Assembly: GCA_964390565.1 (NCBI GenBank)
Contig: CAYMII010000016.1
Coordinates: 1 to 64,000, forward strand
DNA length: 64,000 nucleotides
Source of the DNA: UBA8529 sp964390565
GTDB taxonomy: Bacteria > Bacteroidota > Bacteroidia > Bacteroidales > Tenuifilaceae
Reading direction: 5' to 3'
This document shows positions 27,381 through 36,319 of this stretch, in pieces (positions within the stretch are counted from its first letter, which is position 1; every line of letters starts with the position of its first letter). Below the pieces are notes generated by a model. That model was not told the DNA's origin. It worked only from the letters and a program-made list of their open reading frames with translations, and made no database searches. A program made the position numbers and the translations under genes.

Positions 27381-28364
27381 TTAGTAAACCAACAGGTTAC
27401 ACCCTCTAAGTTGTGCATCGTTCATTCTGCCTAGTACTTCGAATGAATTATCATCAAAAACTCTACCTAAATCCTCAGTTTGGATGAATGAGCATGAGTT
27501 TACATTTGCTAGGTCGATAATGTTAATTGCTCCGCTTAGCTTCTTTGGTTGAGTTGTAAACGGATCGTATGGGTCGCGGGTAATAATGCGCATCCAAGGC
27601 GGGCAACGGAATATGCCGTGTCCATTGGAGTAGGCTTGCGATAGGAGTTCGGTCATTCCATATTCTGAGTGGATAGCATCAACGCCGAAGGCATTACAAA
27701 GCAGTGTATGGAGTTCTTCACGCACCATCTCCTTTCGGCGGCCCTTCATGCCGCCAGTCTCCATTACAATGGTATTCTTGAGTTTAATTTGATATTTCTC
27801 AGCAAAGTCAACAAGAGCAAAGGAAACGCCAATTAGAAGACATTTTTGCCCTTTAGCATCCAATCGTTCCAATCGTTCCTTAATAAGTTCAAATTCATTT
27901 AAAAAGAAGCCGCTATCTGGATGATTTGATAGTTTTATCAGCTTATCGGTCATGTAAACCAATGATGAACCCTGACGCTCAAGGTAGGAGGGAAGTAACG
28001 CTATAATACAGTAATCGGAAGGATTGCCATAAAAAAGGCTGAAAGCCTTTGTAAAGCTCGTTTCGTATAGAGTTGTATCAATTACATGATGTCGACTGGT
28101 TTGATCACCAGTTGTGCCACTGCTTGTGAAAATAACCTGAGTGGTCGAATCTACTGGTTTAATTTCGCGGGTTTTAAAGAATTGTATTGGTAAGAAAGGT
28201 ATTTTATCGATGCTAGTAACATCTTCAGTTTTAACCTTTAACCTTTCGAGATACTCTTTGTATATTGGAATATTAATCGATTGATATCGAAATACATCAA
28301 GAGCATTTTTTTCAAACTGCTCATCACTTTTAATATCAAATATTGAAGAGGTAATTTTATTCAT
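27381..28364 (-). CDS. LuxE-like acyl-protein synthetase / PaaK-superfamily ligase
   Basis: A 327-residue adenylate-forming enzyme resembling LuxE. The ATP/AMP-binding signature SSGTTG is at residues 81-86. METGGMKGRRKEMVREEL and SEYGMTELLSQAY (about 234-246) correspond to later core motifs of the superfamily. LuxE activates fatty acids with ATP and passes them to a reductase, but no luxC-like reductase is present here. A TATCTTTG box (28369-28376) is so close to the ATG that the mRNA could be leaderless. It follows pgk by 82 bp on the same strand. The substrate is unknown. Confidence 0.8.
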   Translation of the reverse strand: MNKITSSIFDIKSDEQFEKNALDVFRYQSINIPIYKEYLERLKVKTEDVTSIDKIPFLPIQFFKTREIKPVDSTTQVIFTSSGTTGDQTSRHHVIDTTLYETSFTKAFSLFYGNPSDYCIIALLPSYLERQGSSLVYMTDKLIKLSNHPDSGFFLNEFELIKERLERLDAKGQKCLLIGVSFALVDFAEKYQIKLKNTIVMETGGMKGRRKEMVREELHTLLCNAFGVDAIHSEYGMTELLSQAYSNGHGIFRCPPWMRIITRDPYDPFTTQPKKLSGAINIIDLANVNSCSFIQTEDLGRVFDDNSFEVLGRMNDAQLRGCNLLVY

Positions 28365-28446
28365 GCTGCAAAGATACAGTTTGTTAGCAAAAAAAGAGTT
28401 CCGAACTCTCCAAGAGATCGGAACTCTAATATAAATGCAATAAGAT

Positions 28447-29709
28447 TTACCCTCTGATCGCCTTAATTCCAGGCAACTCTTTACCTTCCATGTATTCTAG
28501 CATTGCTCCACCACCAGTAGATACGTAGCTAATCTTATCGGACAGGTTAAGTTTATTTACTGCAGCAACAGAGTCGCCACCACCAACAAGGCTAAATGCG
28601 CCTTTTTCAGTTGCCTTAGCAACTGATAGTGCAATGGCTTTAGTACCATTCGAGAATTTTTCCATCTCGAATACTCCCATCGGGCCATTCCAAAGGATTG
28701 TTTTTGAGTTCTCGATAACCTCACCAAACTTTTTAATTGTTTCGCTAGCGATATCTAAACCCATCCAACCTTCAGGTGTAACATCAATCTTTTGAACTTG
28801 GGTATTAGCATTTGCATCAAAAGCATCGGCATTAACAGCATCAACAGGTAGATAAACGTTTACACCTTTCTCTTTTGCTTTCTTAAGAATTTCTAAAGCA
28901 AGCTCAAGTTTGTCCTCCTCGCAAAGTGATTTTCCAATCTTTCCACCTTGTGCTTTAATGAAGGTGTAGGTCATTCCACCACCTATGATAAGGTTGTCAA
29001 CCCTATTCAATAAATTTTCGATAAGCAATATTTTATCTGAAACCTTTGCACCACCCATGATTGCTGTTAACGGCTTTTCGTTGGAGTGAAGCACTTTATC
29101 CATTGCGTTTAGCTCGCTTTCGATAAGGTATCCGAACATGCTATCATTTGGGAAATACTGTACAATAAGCGATGTTGAGGCGTGTGCACGGTGTGCTGTT
29201 CCAAATGCATCGTTTACATAACAATCAGCAAAGCTAGCCAAAGTCTTTAAGAAGTTCTTTTGGCTCTCTTTAACTCTAGTTTTTGCCTCTTTCTTTTGCT
29301 CGTCAGTAGCATCTTCGGCTAAGCTGTAGGCTTTACCTTCTTCTTCTTCGTAAAATCTTAAGTTTTCAAGAACTAGAACTTCGCCCGCTTTAAGTTCAGA
29401 GGCTAATTTCTTGGCTTCGTTGCCGATGCAGTCCGGTGCAAATTTTACTTTTAATCCAAGGTTTTTCTCGATGGCAGGTAAAACGTGCTTTAGCGAATAT
29501 TTTTCTTGTACTTTTCCATCTGGACGTCCAAGGTGAGACATTAGAATTGCTGCACCTCCACCATTAAGTATCTTTTTAATAGTTTTTAATGCACCGCGAA
29601 TGCGGGTATCATCGGTAACCTCGAAGGTTTTTTTATCTAGGGGAACATTAAAATCAACCCTAACAATTGCCTTTTTCCCGGCAAATGAATAATTATCAAT
29701 GTTATTCAT
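28447..29709 (-). CDS. pgk: Phosphoglycerate kinase
   Basis: A 420-residue glycolytic enzyme interconverting 1,3-bisphosphoglycerate plus ADP and 3-phosphoglycerate plus ATP. Motifs are VRVDFNVPLD, LMSHLGRPDG, NDAFGTAHRAHAS, GGAKVSDKI, WNGPMGVFE and the C-terminal GGGDSVAAVNK. It is longer than the E. coli enzyme (387) because of an acidic/basic insertion around residues 125-155 (ATDEQKKEAKTRVKES). A -7 box TATATTTG (29737-29744, minus strand) lies 28 bp upstream. It is divergent from holB. Confidence 0.97.
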   Translation of the reverse strand: MNNIDNYSFAGKKAIVRVDFNVPLDKKTFEVTDDTRIRGALKTIKKILNGGGAAILMSHLGRPDGKVQEKYSLKHVLPAIEKNLGLKVKFAPDCIGNEAKKLASELKAGEVLVLENLRFYEEEEGKAYSLAEDATDEQKKEAKTRVKESQKNFLKTLASFADCYVNDAFGTAHRAHASTSLIVQYFPNDSMFGYLIESELNAMDKVLHSNEKPLTAIMGGAKVSDKILLIENLLNRVDNLIIGGGMTYTFIKAQGGKIGKSLCEEDKLELALEILKKAKEKGVNVYLPVDAVNADAFDANANTQVQKIDVTPEGWMGLDIASETIKKFGEVIENSKTILWNGPMGVFEMEKFSNGTKAIALSVAKATEKGAFSLVGGGDSVAAVNKLNLSDKISYVSTGGGAMLEYMEGKELPGIKAIRG

Positions 29710-29911
29710 GAATTATACTTTTATTTTATCAAGAAACAAATATACATCATCCTTCACCAAAATGGTATATTTCCTACCAGTAATCATCGCAAACGATTGA
29801 TGAAAAAAGGGGATTAATTGAGTTTAATTTCTTAGAAAATTTAGTTTTTAGATCATCTTAATTTATTTACATCTTGCAAATCGTCGTTTTAGAACATTAC
29901 GCTATTTTTTG

Positions 29912-29919
29912 TACTTTTG
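29912..29919 (+). promoter_or_regulatory. -7 box (TACTTTTG) for holB
   Basis: It matches the Bacteroidota -7 consensus 28 bp before the ATG. A T-rich -33 candidate (29887-29890) is 21 bp upstream. Confidence 0.45.
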
Positions 29920-29947
29920 ATTGTTTTGAATTTAATACATCAGAATC

Positions 29948-31087
29948 ATGCTTTTTAAGGATATTGTTGGACAGGAACAGGTTAAGCAAAAGTTGATTAA
30001 ATCGGCAAGGGAGGGACGAATTCCTCATGCTCAGCTATTCACTGGGCAGGATGGGACAGGAAAACTTGCGCTTGCTATAGCCTATGCACAGTATATTAGC
30101 TGCCAACAAAAAGGGGAGGAGGATTCGTGCGGGGTTTGTCCATCGTGCCATAAGTTTAATAAGCTGATTCATCCCGATTTGCACTTTGTTTTCCCAATAA
30201 TCCTTTCTGAACGTAAAACTGATGATGAAGGTCCATCGGGGAAACTTAGCGATGCTTTTATGGTTCAATGGCGTGAGGTGCTTCTCGAAAATCCATATAT
30301 CACCGAGTCGGATTGGTATGAGATGATTGGGGCAGAGAATAAGCAAGGAATTATTGGCACTACTGAGAGTTCGGATGTAATCCGAAAGCTGAGTATGAAA
30401 AGTTTTGAATCGGATTATAAAACCATGATAATATGGCTTCCAGAGCGGATGAACCAGCAGGCAGCCAATAAACTTCTTAAGCTAATCGAAGAACCACCCC
30501 AAAATACAACGTTTTTAATGGTTAGCGAGAATCCATCACAGTTGCTAAAAACCATTCTATCACGCACACAAGTAATTAAAGTTCCTCCAATTCATCGCGA
30601 GAGCATTGCTCTGGCGCTTGTTGATAGGTATCAGATGAACCCATCAAGGGCAAGTGATATTAGCCGAATCTCAAATGGAAATTACCGTAAGGCGATGAGC
30701 CTTATTTCGGTTGAGGAGGAAAACCCATATTTCCCATACTTTAGGTCGCTCATGAGGCTTTGCTATGCAAACGATGTGCTTGGTTTACTCGATTGGGTAG
30801 GCGAGGCATCATCACTTGGACGCGAACAGCAAAAGGAACTGCTTACAGAATCGCTTCGTTTGTTGAGAGAAAGCCTAATGCTAAATATGAACCTCGAGGA
30901 TATATCCTATTTAGCAGGAGAAGAGATTGACTTCGGAAAAAAATTCTCACCATTCATCAATCCATCCAATGTTTATCAGGTGTTCACTGAGTTTAATTTG
31001 GCAATCGATCACATCTCACGAAACGGCAATGCACAGATTATCTTCACCGATATGTGCATGAAGCTGGTGAAGTTGATTAATAAGTAG
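29948..31087 (+). CDS. holB: DNA polymerase III delta' subunit
   Basis: A 379-residue clamp-loader subunit. It has the AAA+ N-terminal fold with a P-loop-like GQDGTGK, a zinc-binding set (Cys near 52, then CGVCPSC), and the sensor region of the DnaX/HolB family (NKLLKLIEEPP followed by ILSRTQ). The start VGQEQVKQKL matches the family. It works in the clamp loader that opens the beta sliding clamp. It stands alone on its strand between pgk and infB, with its own -7 box and terminator. Confidence 0.92.
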   Translation: MLFKDIVGQEQVKQKLIKSAREGRIPHAQLFTGQDGTGKLALAIAYAQYISCQQKGEEDSCGVCPSCHKFNKLIHPDLHFVFPIILSERKTDDEGPSGKLSDAFMVQWREVLLENPYITESDWYEMIGAENKQGIIGTTESSDVIRKLSMKSFESDYKTMIIWLPERMNQQAANKLLKLIEEPPQNTTFLMVSENPSQLLKTILSRTQVIKVPPIHRESIALALVDRYQMNPSRASDISRISNGNYRKAMSLISVEEENPYFPYFRSLMRLCYANDVLGLLDWVGEASSLGREQQKELLTESLRLLRESLMLNMNLEDISYLAGEEIDFGKKFSPFINPSNVYQVFTEFNLAIDHISRNGNAQIIFTDMCMKLVKLINK

Positions 31088-31104
31088 ATAAAATTAAGCA
31101 TAAA

Positions 31105-31138
31105 AAAAGCGGTGAAGGAAACTTCACCGCTTTTGCTT
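31105..31138. terminator. Bidirectional terminator between holB and infB
   Basis: A 13-bp stem AAAAGCGGTGAAG/CTTCACCGCTTTT with a GAAA loop, lying between convergent holB and infB. Confidence 0.88.
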
Positions 31139-31153
31139 TTATATACTTAATTC

Positions 31154-34100
31154 TTAGAGTTTACGTTTTACTTCAACCTCTGTGAAACTTTCAATGATAT
31201 CGCCAACCTTAATATCGTTGAAATTTTTGATGTTTAAGCCGCACTCAAAACCGTTGATTACTTCCTTGGCATCGTCTTTGAAACGTTTGAGAGACTCGAG
31301 TTCACCAGTGTAAACTACTATACCATCGCGGATTAGACGTACTCTATTGTTTCTGATAATCTTACCTTCACGAACAATACAACCAGCAATGGTACCAACT
31401 TTGGTGATCTTGAACACCTCGAGAACCTCGGTTGAACCAATAATCTCTTCTTTAAGTTCAGGCGAAAGCATTCCCTCCATTGCATCTTTAATCTCATTAA
31501 TTGCTGAGTAGATGATGGAGTATAGCCTAATATCGATTTCTTCTTTCTCGGCTAGTTTACGAGCACTCAATGAAGGACGTACCTGAAAACCGATAACAAT
31601 TGCGTTTGATGCTGCTGCAAGTAAAATATCTGATTCCGAAATCTGGCCAACCGCCTTGTGAATAACATTCACTTGAATCATTGGGGTTGATAGCTTGATA
31701 AGCGAATCCGATAGCGCCTCGATTGAACCGTCAACGTCACCTTTAACAATGATGTTAAGCTCTTGGAAGTTACCAATTGCAATACGACGACCAATCTCAT
31801 CAAGGGTGATATGCTTTTGAGTCCTAAGACCTTGCATGCGTTGCAATTGCTCACGCTTGTTGGTAATTTCTTTTGCTTCACGGTCAGATTCCATGATGTT
31901 GAAATAGTCACCAGCTTGTGGTGCCCCATTCAAACCAATTACCTGAACGGGCATTGATGGCCCAGCCTCGTTTATTTTGTTACCACGCTCGTTAAACATC
32001 GCTTTTACGTGTCCGAAGTTGGTTCCGGCAATCATGATATCACCCTGTTTAAGGGTTCCTGCATGAACAAGTACTGTTGCTGTATATCCGCGACCTTTGT
32101 CAAGTGTTGATTCAACTACAGTTCCTGTTGCTTTTTTCTTTGGATTTGCTTTTAGGTCGAGCAATTCAGCCTCTAAAAGAACTTTATCGAGCAATTTGTC
32201 GATGTTGGTTCCCATCTTTGCCGAAATCTCCTGACTTTGGTATTTGCCACCCCAATCCTCAACGAGGTAGTTCATATTGGCAAGCCCCTCTTTGATTTTC
32301 TCGGGATTAGCACCTGGCTTATCAACCTTATTGATTGCAAATACGATTGGAACACCAGCAGCGCTTGCATGGTTAATTGCCTCAACGGTTTGGGGCATGA
32401 TGTTATCATCAGCCGCAACAACGATAATTGCAACGTCGGTAATTTTAGCACCACGGGCACGCATAGCGGTAAACGCTTCGTGACCAGGGGTGTCGAGGAA
32501 AGTAATTTGTTTACCTTCTTTAACCTCAACGTTATATGCTCCAATATGCTGGGTAATACCTCCGGCCTCACCGGCAATTACGTTTGTATGACGAATATAG
32601 TCGAGTAATGATGTTTTACCATGGTCAACGTGACCCATAACGGTGACGATTGGTGAACGATGAACCAAATCCTCAGGGCGATCTTCATCTTGCTTAATTG
32701 ATTCTTGTAATTCAACGCTTACAAATTCAACCTTATAGCCAAATTCATCGGCAACTAAAGCCATTGTTTCGGCATCCAAACGCTGGTTGATTGAAACCAT
32801 AAGACCAAGGTTCATACAAACCTCGATAACCTCGGTTGGTGATACGTTCATCATGGTAGCAAGTTCACTAGCCGAAACGAATTCAGTAACCTTGATGGTT
32901 TGCTTATCGATTTCTTGCTGCTCAAGCTCTTGCTGTTGACGAACGCTTACCATATCACGCTTCTCGCGACGATACTTCGAACCTTTCGATTTTCCGCCTT
33001 TTGAGGTTAAGCGTGCAAGTGTTTCTTTAATTTGCTTTTGAACATCTACCTCGCTAACCTCAGGTTTAATAATTTTACGTTTCTTCTTATTATTAGCATT
33101 GTTGTTATTCGCCTGCTGATTTCTTCTATCAGGTAAATCCGCCTTTTTGGTTAATGTTGGTGGGGTTGGCGAAGATTTTTGGCCTTCCTTTGGGATGCTA
33201 ACTTTTTGGTTATCTTTCCTAATACGCTTACGGCGTTTTTTCTTGTTATTGCTCTTATCAGCATCGGATGATGAAGCAACGGGTTGTTTCTTTTTAACCT
33301 CAAATGCTTCGAGGTTGATTTTACCAACAACGGTAGGGCCTGATAGTTTTTCAACCTCTCTTCTAAAAAGAATGGCTTCCTGAGGCTCTTCCTTAACTAC
33401 CTCTGGTTTTTCAACAACCGGAGGAGCAACTACCTTTTCTACTGGTTTATGGCGTTCTTCAGTTTTTGGATGCTGATGAGGTTTATGCTCTTTTCGTTCT
33501 GGATCTTGTTTATGCTGATCTTGTTTATGCTGATCTTGCTTATGTTGTTTTTGCTGAGGATGTTGTTGCTCGTGTTTATGAGTTGGGCGCGTTTTTTGAT
33601 TAAGTTGATCGAGATTTACCTTTCCAACTACTTTTGGTTGATCAACATGAACGGGTGCAGTACTAATATGTTCAGGTTTTTTTTCAACCTTAGGTTGTGC
33701 AACATGTTCAGGTTTTTCCTCTTTTTTTAGAGGTTGCTTAGGTTGCTCTTTCTCATGTTTTTCCTTAGATTCATGAGTTTTTGGAGCTTCGGGCTGATGC
33801 TTTTTAGGAGCAAGAGCATCAAGATCGATTTTACCTTTTAGCTTGATATCAATCTTTGGCTTTTCGAATGTGCTAACCTCCTTTTGCTTTGGAGTTGAGA
33901 GAATATTTTTCATAAACTCCTCATCTTCAGCATCGGTTGATTCAACATCCTCCTCAACTACTTTCTCCACATCGTCTATTGAGATGGTTTCTTTCTTATC
34001 CCTAAGGCCTTTAAGGCTAACTTTTTGAGATTCCATTTTCAGGTTCACCTCATTACCATACTCTTTGGCTAGCAGATTGTAAAGTTCAGCATCTACTTTG

Positions 34101-34222
34101 GAGTTTGGATCGCTAGTGATTTTGTGACCCTTTTTATGCAGGAACTCCACAATGGTTGATATTCCTACATTAAACTCTCGAGCAAGTTTACTAAGCCTTA
34201 ATGATTTTTCGACATTTGTCAT
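31154..34222 (-). CDS. infB: Translation initiation factor IF-2
   Basis: A 1022-residue GTPase that places initiator tRNA on the 30S subunit. The N-terminus (KLAREFNVGISTIVEFL) is the IF2_N helix. A long charged linker (about 80-440) is rich in Lys, Glu, His and Gln. A second IF2_N-like segment precedes the G domain: GHVDHGKT (about 530-537), DTPGHEAF, NKVDK and SAKMGTN. Domains II-IV follow. The linker holds a KQDQH tandem repeat encoded by a 15-bp DNA repeat. It is last in the rimP-nusA-infB operon, 55 bp after nusA. Confidence 0.97.
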   Translation of the reverse strand: MTNVEKSLRLSKLAREFNVGISTIVEFLHKKGHKITSDPNSKVDAELYNLLAKEYGNEVNLKMESQKVSLKGLRDKKETISIDDVEKVVEEDVESTDAEDEEFMKNILSTPKQKEVSTFEKPKIDIKLKGKIDLDALAPKKHQPEAPKTHESKEKHEKEQPKQPLKKEEKPEHVAQPKVEKKPEHISTAPVHVDQPKVVGKVNLDQLNQKTRPTHKHEQQHPQQKQHKQDQHKQDQHKQDPERKEHKPHQHPKTEERHKPVEKVVAPPVVEKPEVVKEEPQEAILFRREVEKLSGPTVVGKINLEAFEVKKKQPVASSSDADKSNNKKKRRKRIRKDNQKVSIPKEGQKSSPTPPTLTKKADLPDRRNQQANNNNANNKKKRKIIKPEVSEVDVQKQIKETLARLTSKGGKSKGSKYRREKRDMVSVRQQQELEQQEIDKQTIKVTEFVSASELATMMNVSPTEVIEVCMNLGLMVSINQRLDAETMALVADEFGYKVEFVSVELQESIKQDEDRPEDLVHRSPIVTVMGHVDHGKTSLLDYIRHTNVIAGEAGGITQHIGAYNVEVKEGKQITFLDTPGHEAFTAMRARGAKITDVAIIVVAADDNIMPQTVEAINHASAAGVPIVFAINKVDKPGANPEKIKEGLANMNYLVEDWGGKYQSQEISAKMGTNIDKLLDKVLLEAELLDLKANPKKKATGTVVESTLDKGRGYTATVLVHAGTLKQGDIMIAGTNFGHVKAMFNERGNKINEAGPSMPVQVIGLNGAPQAGDYFNIMESDREAKEITNKREQLQRMQGLRTQKHITLDEIGRRIAIGNFQELNIIVKGDVDGSIEALSDSLIKLSTPMIQVNVIHKAVGQISESDILLAAASNAIVIGFQVRPSLSARKLAEKEEIDIRLYSIIYSAINEIKDAMEGMLSPELKEEIIGSTEVLEVFKITKVGTIAGCIVREGKIIRNNRVRLIRDGIVVYTGELESLKRFKDDAKEVINGFECGLNIKNFNDIKVGDIIESFTEVEVKRKL
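33502..33546. repeat. 15-bp tandem repeat inside infB
   Basis: Three copies of a 15-bp unit (33502-33516, 33517-33531, and a variant at 33532-33546) keep the reading frame. They encode KQDQH-type pentapeptides in the disordered IF-2 linker. Copy number could change by slippage without frameshift. Confidence 0.85.
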
Positions 34223-34277
34223 ACCAGGTAATCCCCGTTATTTAATAATAAATTGCAAAACTAAGCTATAAACCCTA

Positions 34278-35516
34278 CTATTCAAACTCTGACTTCAATA
34301 TTCTTAGAACTTCTTTAACAGTTTCCTCCTCAAGGTCAGTACGTTTAACAAGTTCTTTAAATGGTATCTCGATTACGCTTTTAGCGGTATCGCAGCCAAT
34401 TCCTTTAAGAGCGTCGATAATCCAGCCCTCAATTTCATCTACGAATTCGTCGAGAGTAACATCTTCCTCATCTTCAGCATCAGATTCGCGATAAACATCA
34501 ATTTCGTAACCAGTTAGCTGGCTGGCAAGTTTAATGTTGAATCCGCCTTTTCCAATAGCAAGCGAAACCTCGTTGGGTTTTAGGTAAACTTCAGCACGTT
34601 TCTCTGCTTCATCAAGTTTAATTGATGTAATTCTTGCAGGGCTAAGCGCTCTTGTAATATAAAGTTGTGTATTAGTAGTATAGTTAATTACATCGATATT
34701 CTCGTTGCGTAACTCGCGAACGATACCGTGGATACGGCTTCCTTTCATCCCAACGCATGCTCCAACAGGGTCGATGCGCTCGTCGTACGATTCAACGGCT
34801 ACTTTAGCCCTCTCGCCTGGCATACGAACAATCTTCTTGATTGTGATTAAGCCATCAAAAATTTCTGGAACTTCAAGCTCGAATAGGCGTTCAAGGAAAA
34901 CTGGCGATGTACGTGAAAGGACGATTAGCGGGCTATTATTGCGCATCTCAACCCTTATAACAACTGAGCGGATGGCATCACCTTTACGGAAATAGTCGGT
35001 TGGGATTTGTTCTGTTTTTGGAATAATCAGCTCGTTGCCCTCATCATCAAGTATAAGAATTTCTTTTTTCCAAACCTGATATACTTCGCCGGTAACAACC
35101 TCACCAATCCTATCTTTATACTTGTTGTAGGTATTATTCTTTTCAAGCTCTAGGATTCGTGATGTAAGGTTTTGACGAAGCGATAAAATTGCTCTACGAC
35201 CAAAATCGATAAGCTTAACCTCATCGGTTACTTCTTCACCTACCTCATAATCATCGTCGATCTTCTTTGCTGCTGTCAGGGAAATCTGACGGTTAGGATC
35301 CTCAACGGCTCCATTCTCAACCACCTCGCGGTTACGCCATATTTCAAAGTCACCTTTATCGATGTTGATGATAATATCATAATTATCATCTGAACCGTAC
35401 ATTTTAATAAGCATATTCCTGAAAACATCTTCTAATACGCTCATCATTGTTGGGCGATCGATATTTTTCAGCTCCTTAAACTCGGCAAATGTGTCAATCA
35501 GATTCAGATTTTCCAT
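34278..35516 (-). CDS. nusA: Transcription termination/antitermination factor NusA
   Basis: A 412-residue RNA polymerase-binding factor with an N-terminal RNAP-binding domain, an S1 domain (IGEVVTGEVYQVWKKEILI), KH domains (IVRMPGERAKVAV, GACVGMKGSRIHGIVREL, LAIGKGGFNIKLASQLTG) and an acidic helical C-terminus. The ATG at 35516 (MENLNLIDTFAEFK) is chosen; the frame extends upstream only to a TTG. It lies 19 bp after rimP and upstream of infB, the usual order. Confidence 0.96.
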   Translation of the reverse strand: MENLNLIDTFAEFKELKNIDRPTMMSVLEDVFRNMLIKMYGSDDNYDIIINIDKGDFEIWRNREVVENGAVEDPNRQISLTAAKKIDDDYEVGEEVTDEVKLIDFGRRAILSLRQNLTSRILELEKNNTYNKYKDRIGEVVTGEVYQVWKKEILILDDEGNELIIPKTEQIPTDYFRKGDAIRSVVIRVEMRNNSPLIVLSRTSPVFLERLFELEVPEIFDGLITIKKIVRMPGERAKVAVESYDERIDPVGACVGMKGSRIHGIVRELRNENIDVINYTTNTQLYITRALSPARITSIKLDEAEKRAEVYLKPNEVSLAIGKGGFNIKLASQLTGYEIDVYRESDAEDEEDVTLDEFVDEIEGWIIDALKGIGCDTAKSVIEIPFKELVKRTDLEEETVKEVLRILKSEFE

Positions 35517-35535
35517 TTTCTTTACTATTTTCAAA

Positions 35536-36003
35536 CTATCTAAATGAAACTACAATTTTTGTTGATTTAATATCAGAATAGTTAAAGCTGTCAACTTCTG
35601 TTATTTTTTCTTTACGTTTTTTACCCTCTTGCAAAACCGTTTTTTCAACTTCAACCTTAAAACTATCATTGTTAGCATCAACAAGTTTTCCAGAGAATTT
35701 TTGTCCTTTTTTGGTAACAATATCAACCATTCGGCCAATATTCTTTAAGTATTGCCTTGCCACTTTTAGAGGCAAATCTAAACCTGCTGATGAAACATCG
35801 AGTTCATAATCCTCCTCGTCGCGGTTAAGATTCTCTTCAATAAATTTGCTAATTGAGATGCATTGATCGATTGTTACCCCTTTATCGCCATCGATAAAAA
35901 TTGTTATATGATTCGTTGTGCTTACTGTAATTTCTACAATAAACAGCCCTTCCTCATCCACTTTAGGTGTAATAATACTTTGTACCTGCTCTTTTGTGAT
36001 CAT
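35536..36003 (-). CDS. rimP: Ribosome maturation factor RimP
   Basis: A 155-residue protein for 30S assembly. The N-terminal domain has the family core TIFIDGDKGVTIDQCISISKFIE and YELDVSSAGLDLPL. The C-terminal part is the Sm-like barrel (GQKFSGKLVDANNDSF). It is first in the rimP-nusA-infB operon, behind a well-formed promoter and a leader hairpin. Length is normal. Confidence 0.95.
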   Translation of the reverse strand: MITKEQVQSIITPKVDEEGLFIVEITVSTTNHITIFIDGDKGVTIDQCISISKFIEENLNRDEEDYELDVSSAGLDLPLKVARQYLKNIGRMVDIVTKKGQKFSGKLVDANNDSFKVEVEKTVLQEGKKRKEKITEVDSFNYSDIKSTKIVVSFR

Positions 36004-36031
36004 GCTATCTACAAAGGTTTGGTTAACAAAA

Positions 36032-36050
36032 CAGGGGACTCCGTCCCCTG
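36032..36050 (-). promoter_or_regulatory. GC-rich hairpin in the rimP leader
   Basis: An 8-bp stem CAGGGGAC/GTCCCCTG around a 3-nt loop lies between the predicted start of transcription (about 36066) and the rimP ATG. It is far more GC-rich than its surroundings and lacks a T-run on the rimP strand, so it may be a regulatory or stabilising leader element more than a terminator. Confidence 0.45.
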
Positions 36051-36072
36051 CTTAATTACTTCAAATTCGAGG

Positions 36073-36104
36073 CAAAAGTAGTTATATTTTGATTCTAATG
36101 CAAA
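36073..36104 (-). promoter_or_regulatory. Promoter of the rimP-nusA-infB operon
   Basis: Read on the minus strand, TTTG (36104-36101) and TACTTTTG (36080-36073) are 20 bp apart, a full Bacteroidota consensus. The leader would be about 62 nt long. Confidence 0.6.
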
Positions 36105-36319
36105 ATATTTACCTGAAAATTAGATGAGTAGTGATATTTTGTGCTTAATGAGCATCTTAACATATTGTTTAATATATACCTTAAGCCCATTTAATGCCTT
36201 GTTTATCTTGATTTGAGTTTATTGAAAACTTTTTTAATAAATATTTGTTATATTCATTATCAATCATTTTTGAAAAAATAGAAAAGTAAATTAAGTCTCA
36301 CATTTAATACTTGGATCCA
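36105..36319. other. Rest of the rimP / FISUMP intergenic region
   Basis: AT-rich DNA between divergent genes. I see no gene, RNA or consensus promoter for the rightward gene here. Confidence 0.5.

Noticed and set aside
33502..33546. Short tandem repeats considered as a CRISPR array
   Set aside because: Units are contiguous and in frame within infB; there are no spacers.
33449..33730. 93-codon open frame antisense to infB
   Set aside because: It is the complement of the low-complexity His/Gln/Lys linker of IF-2, so its length comes from codon bias.
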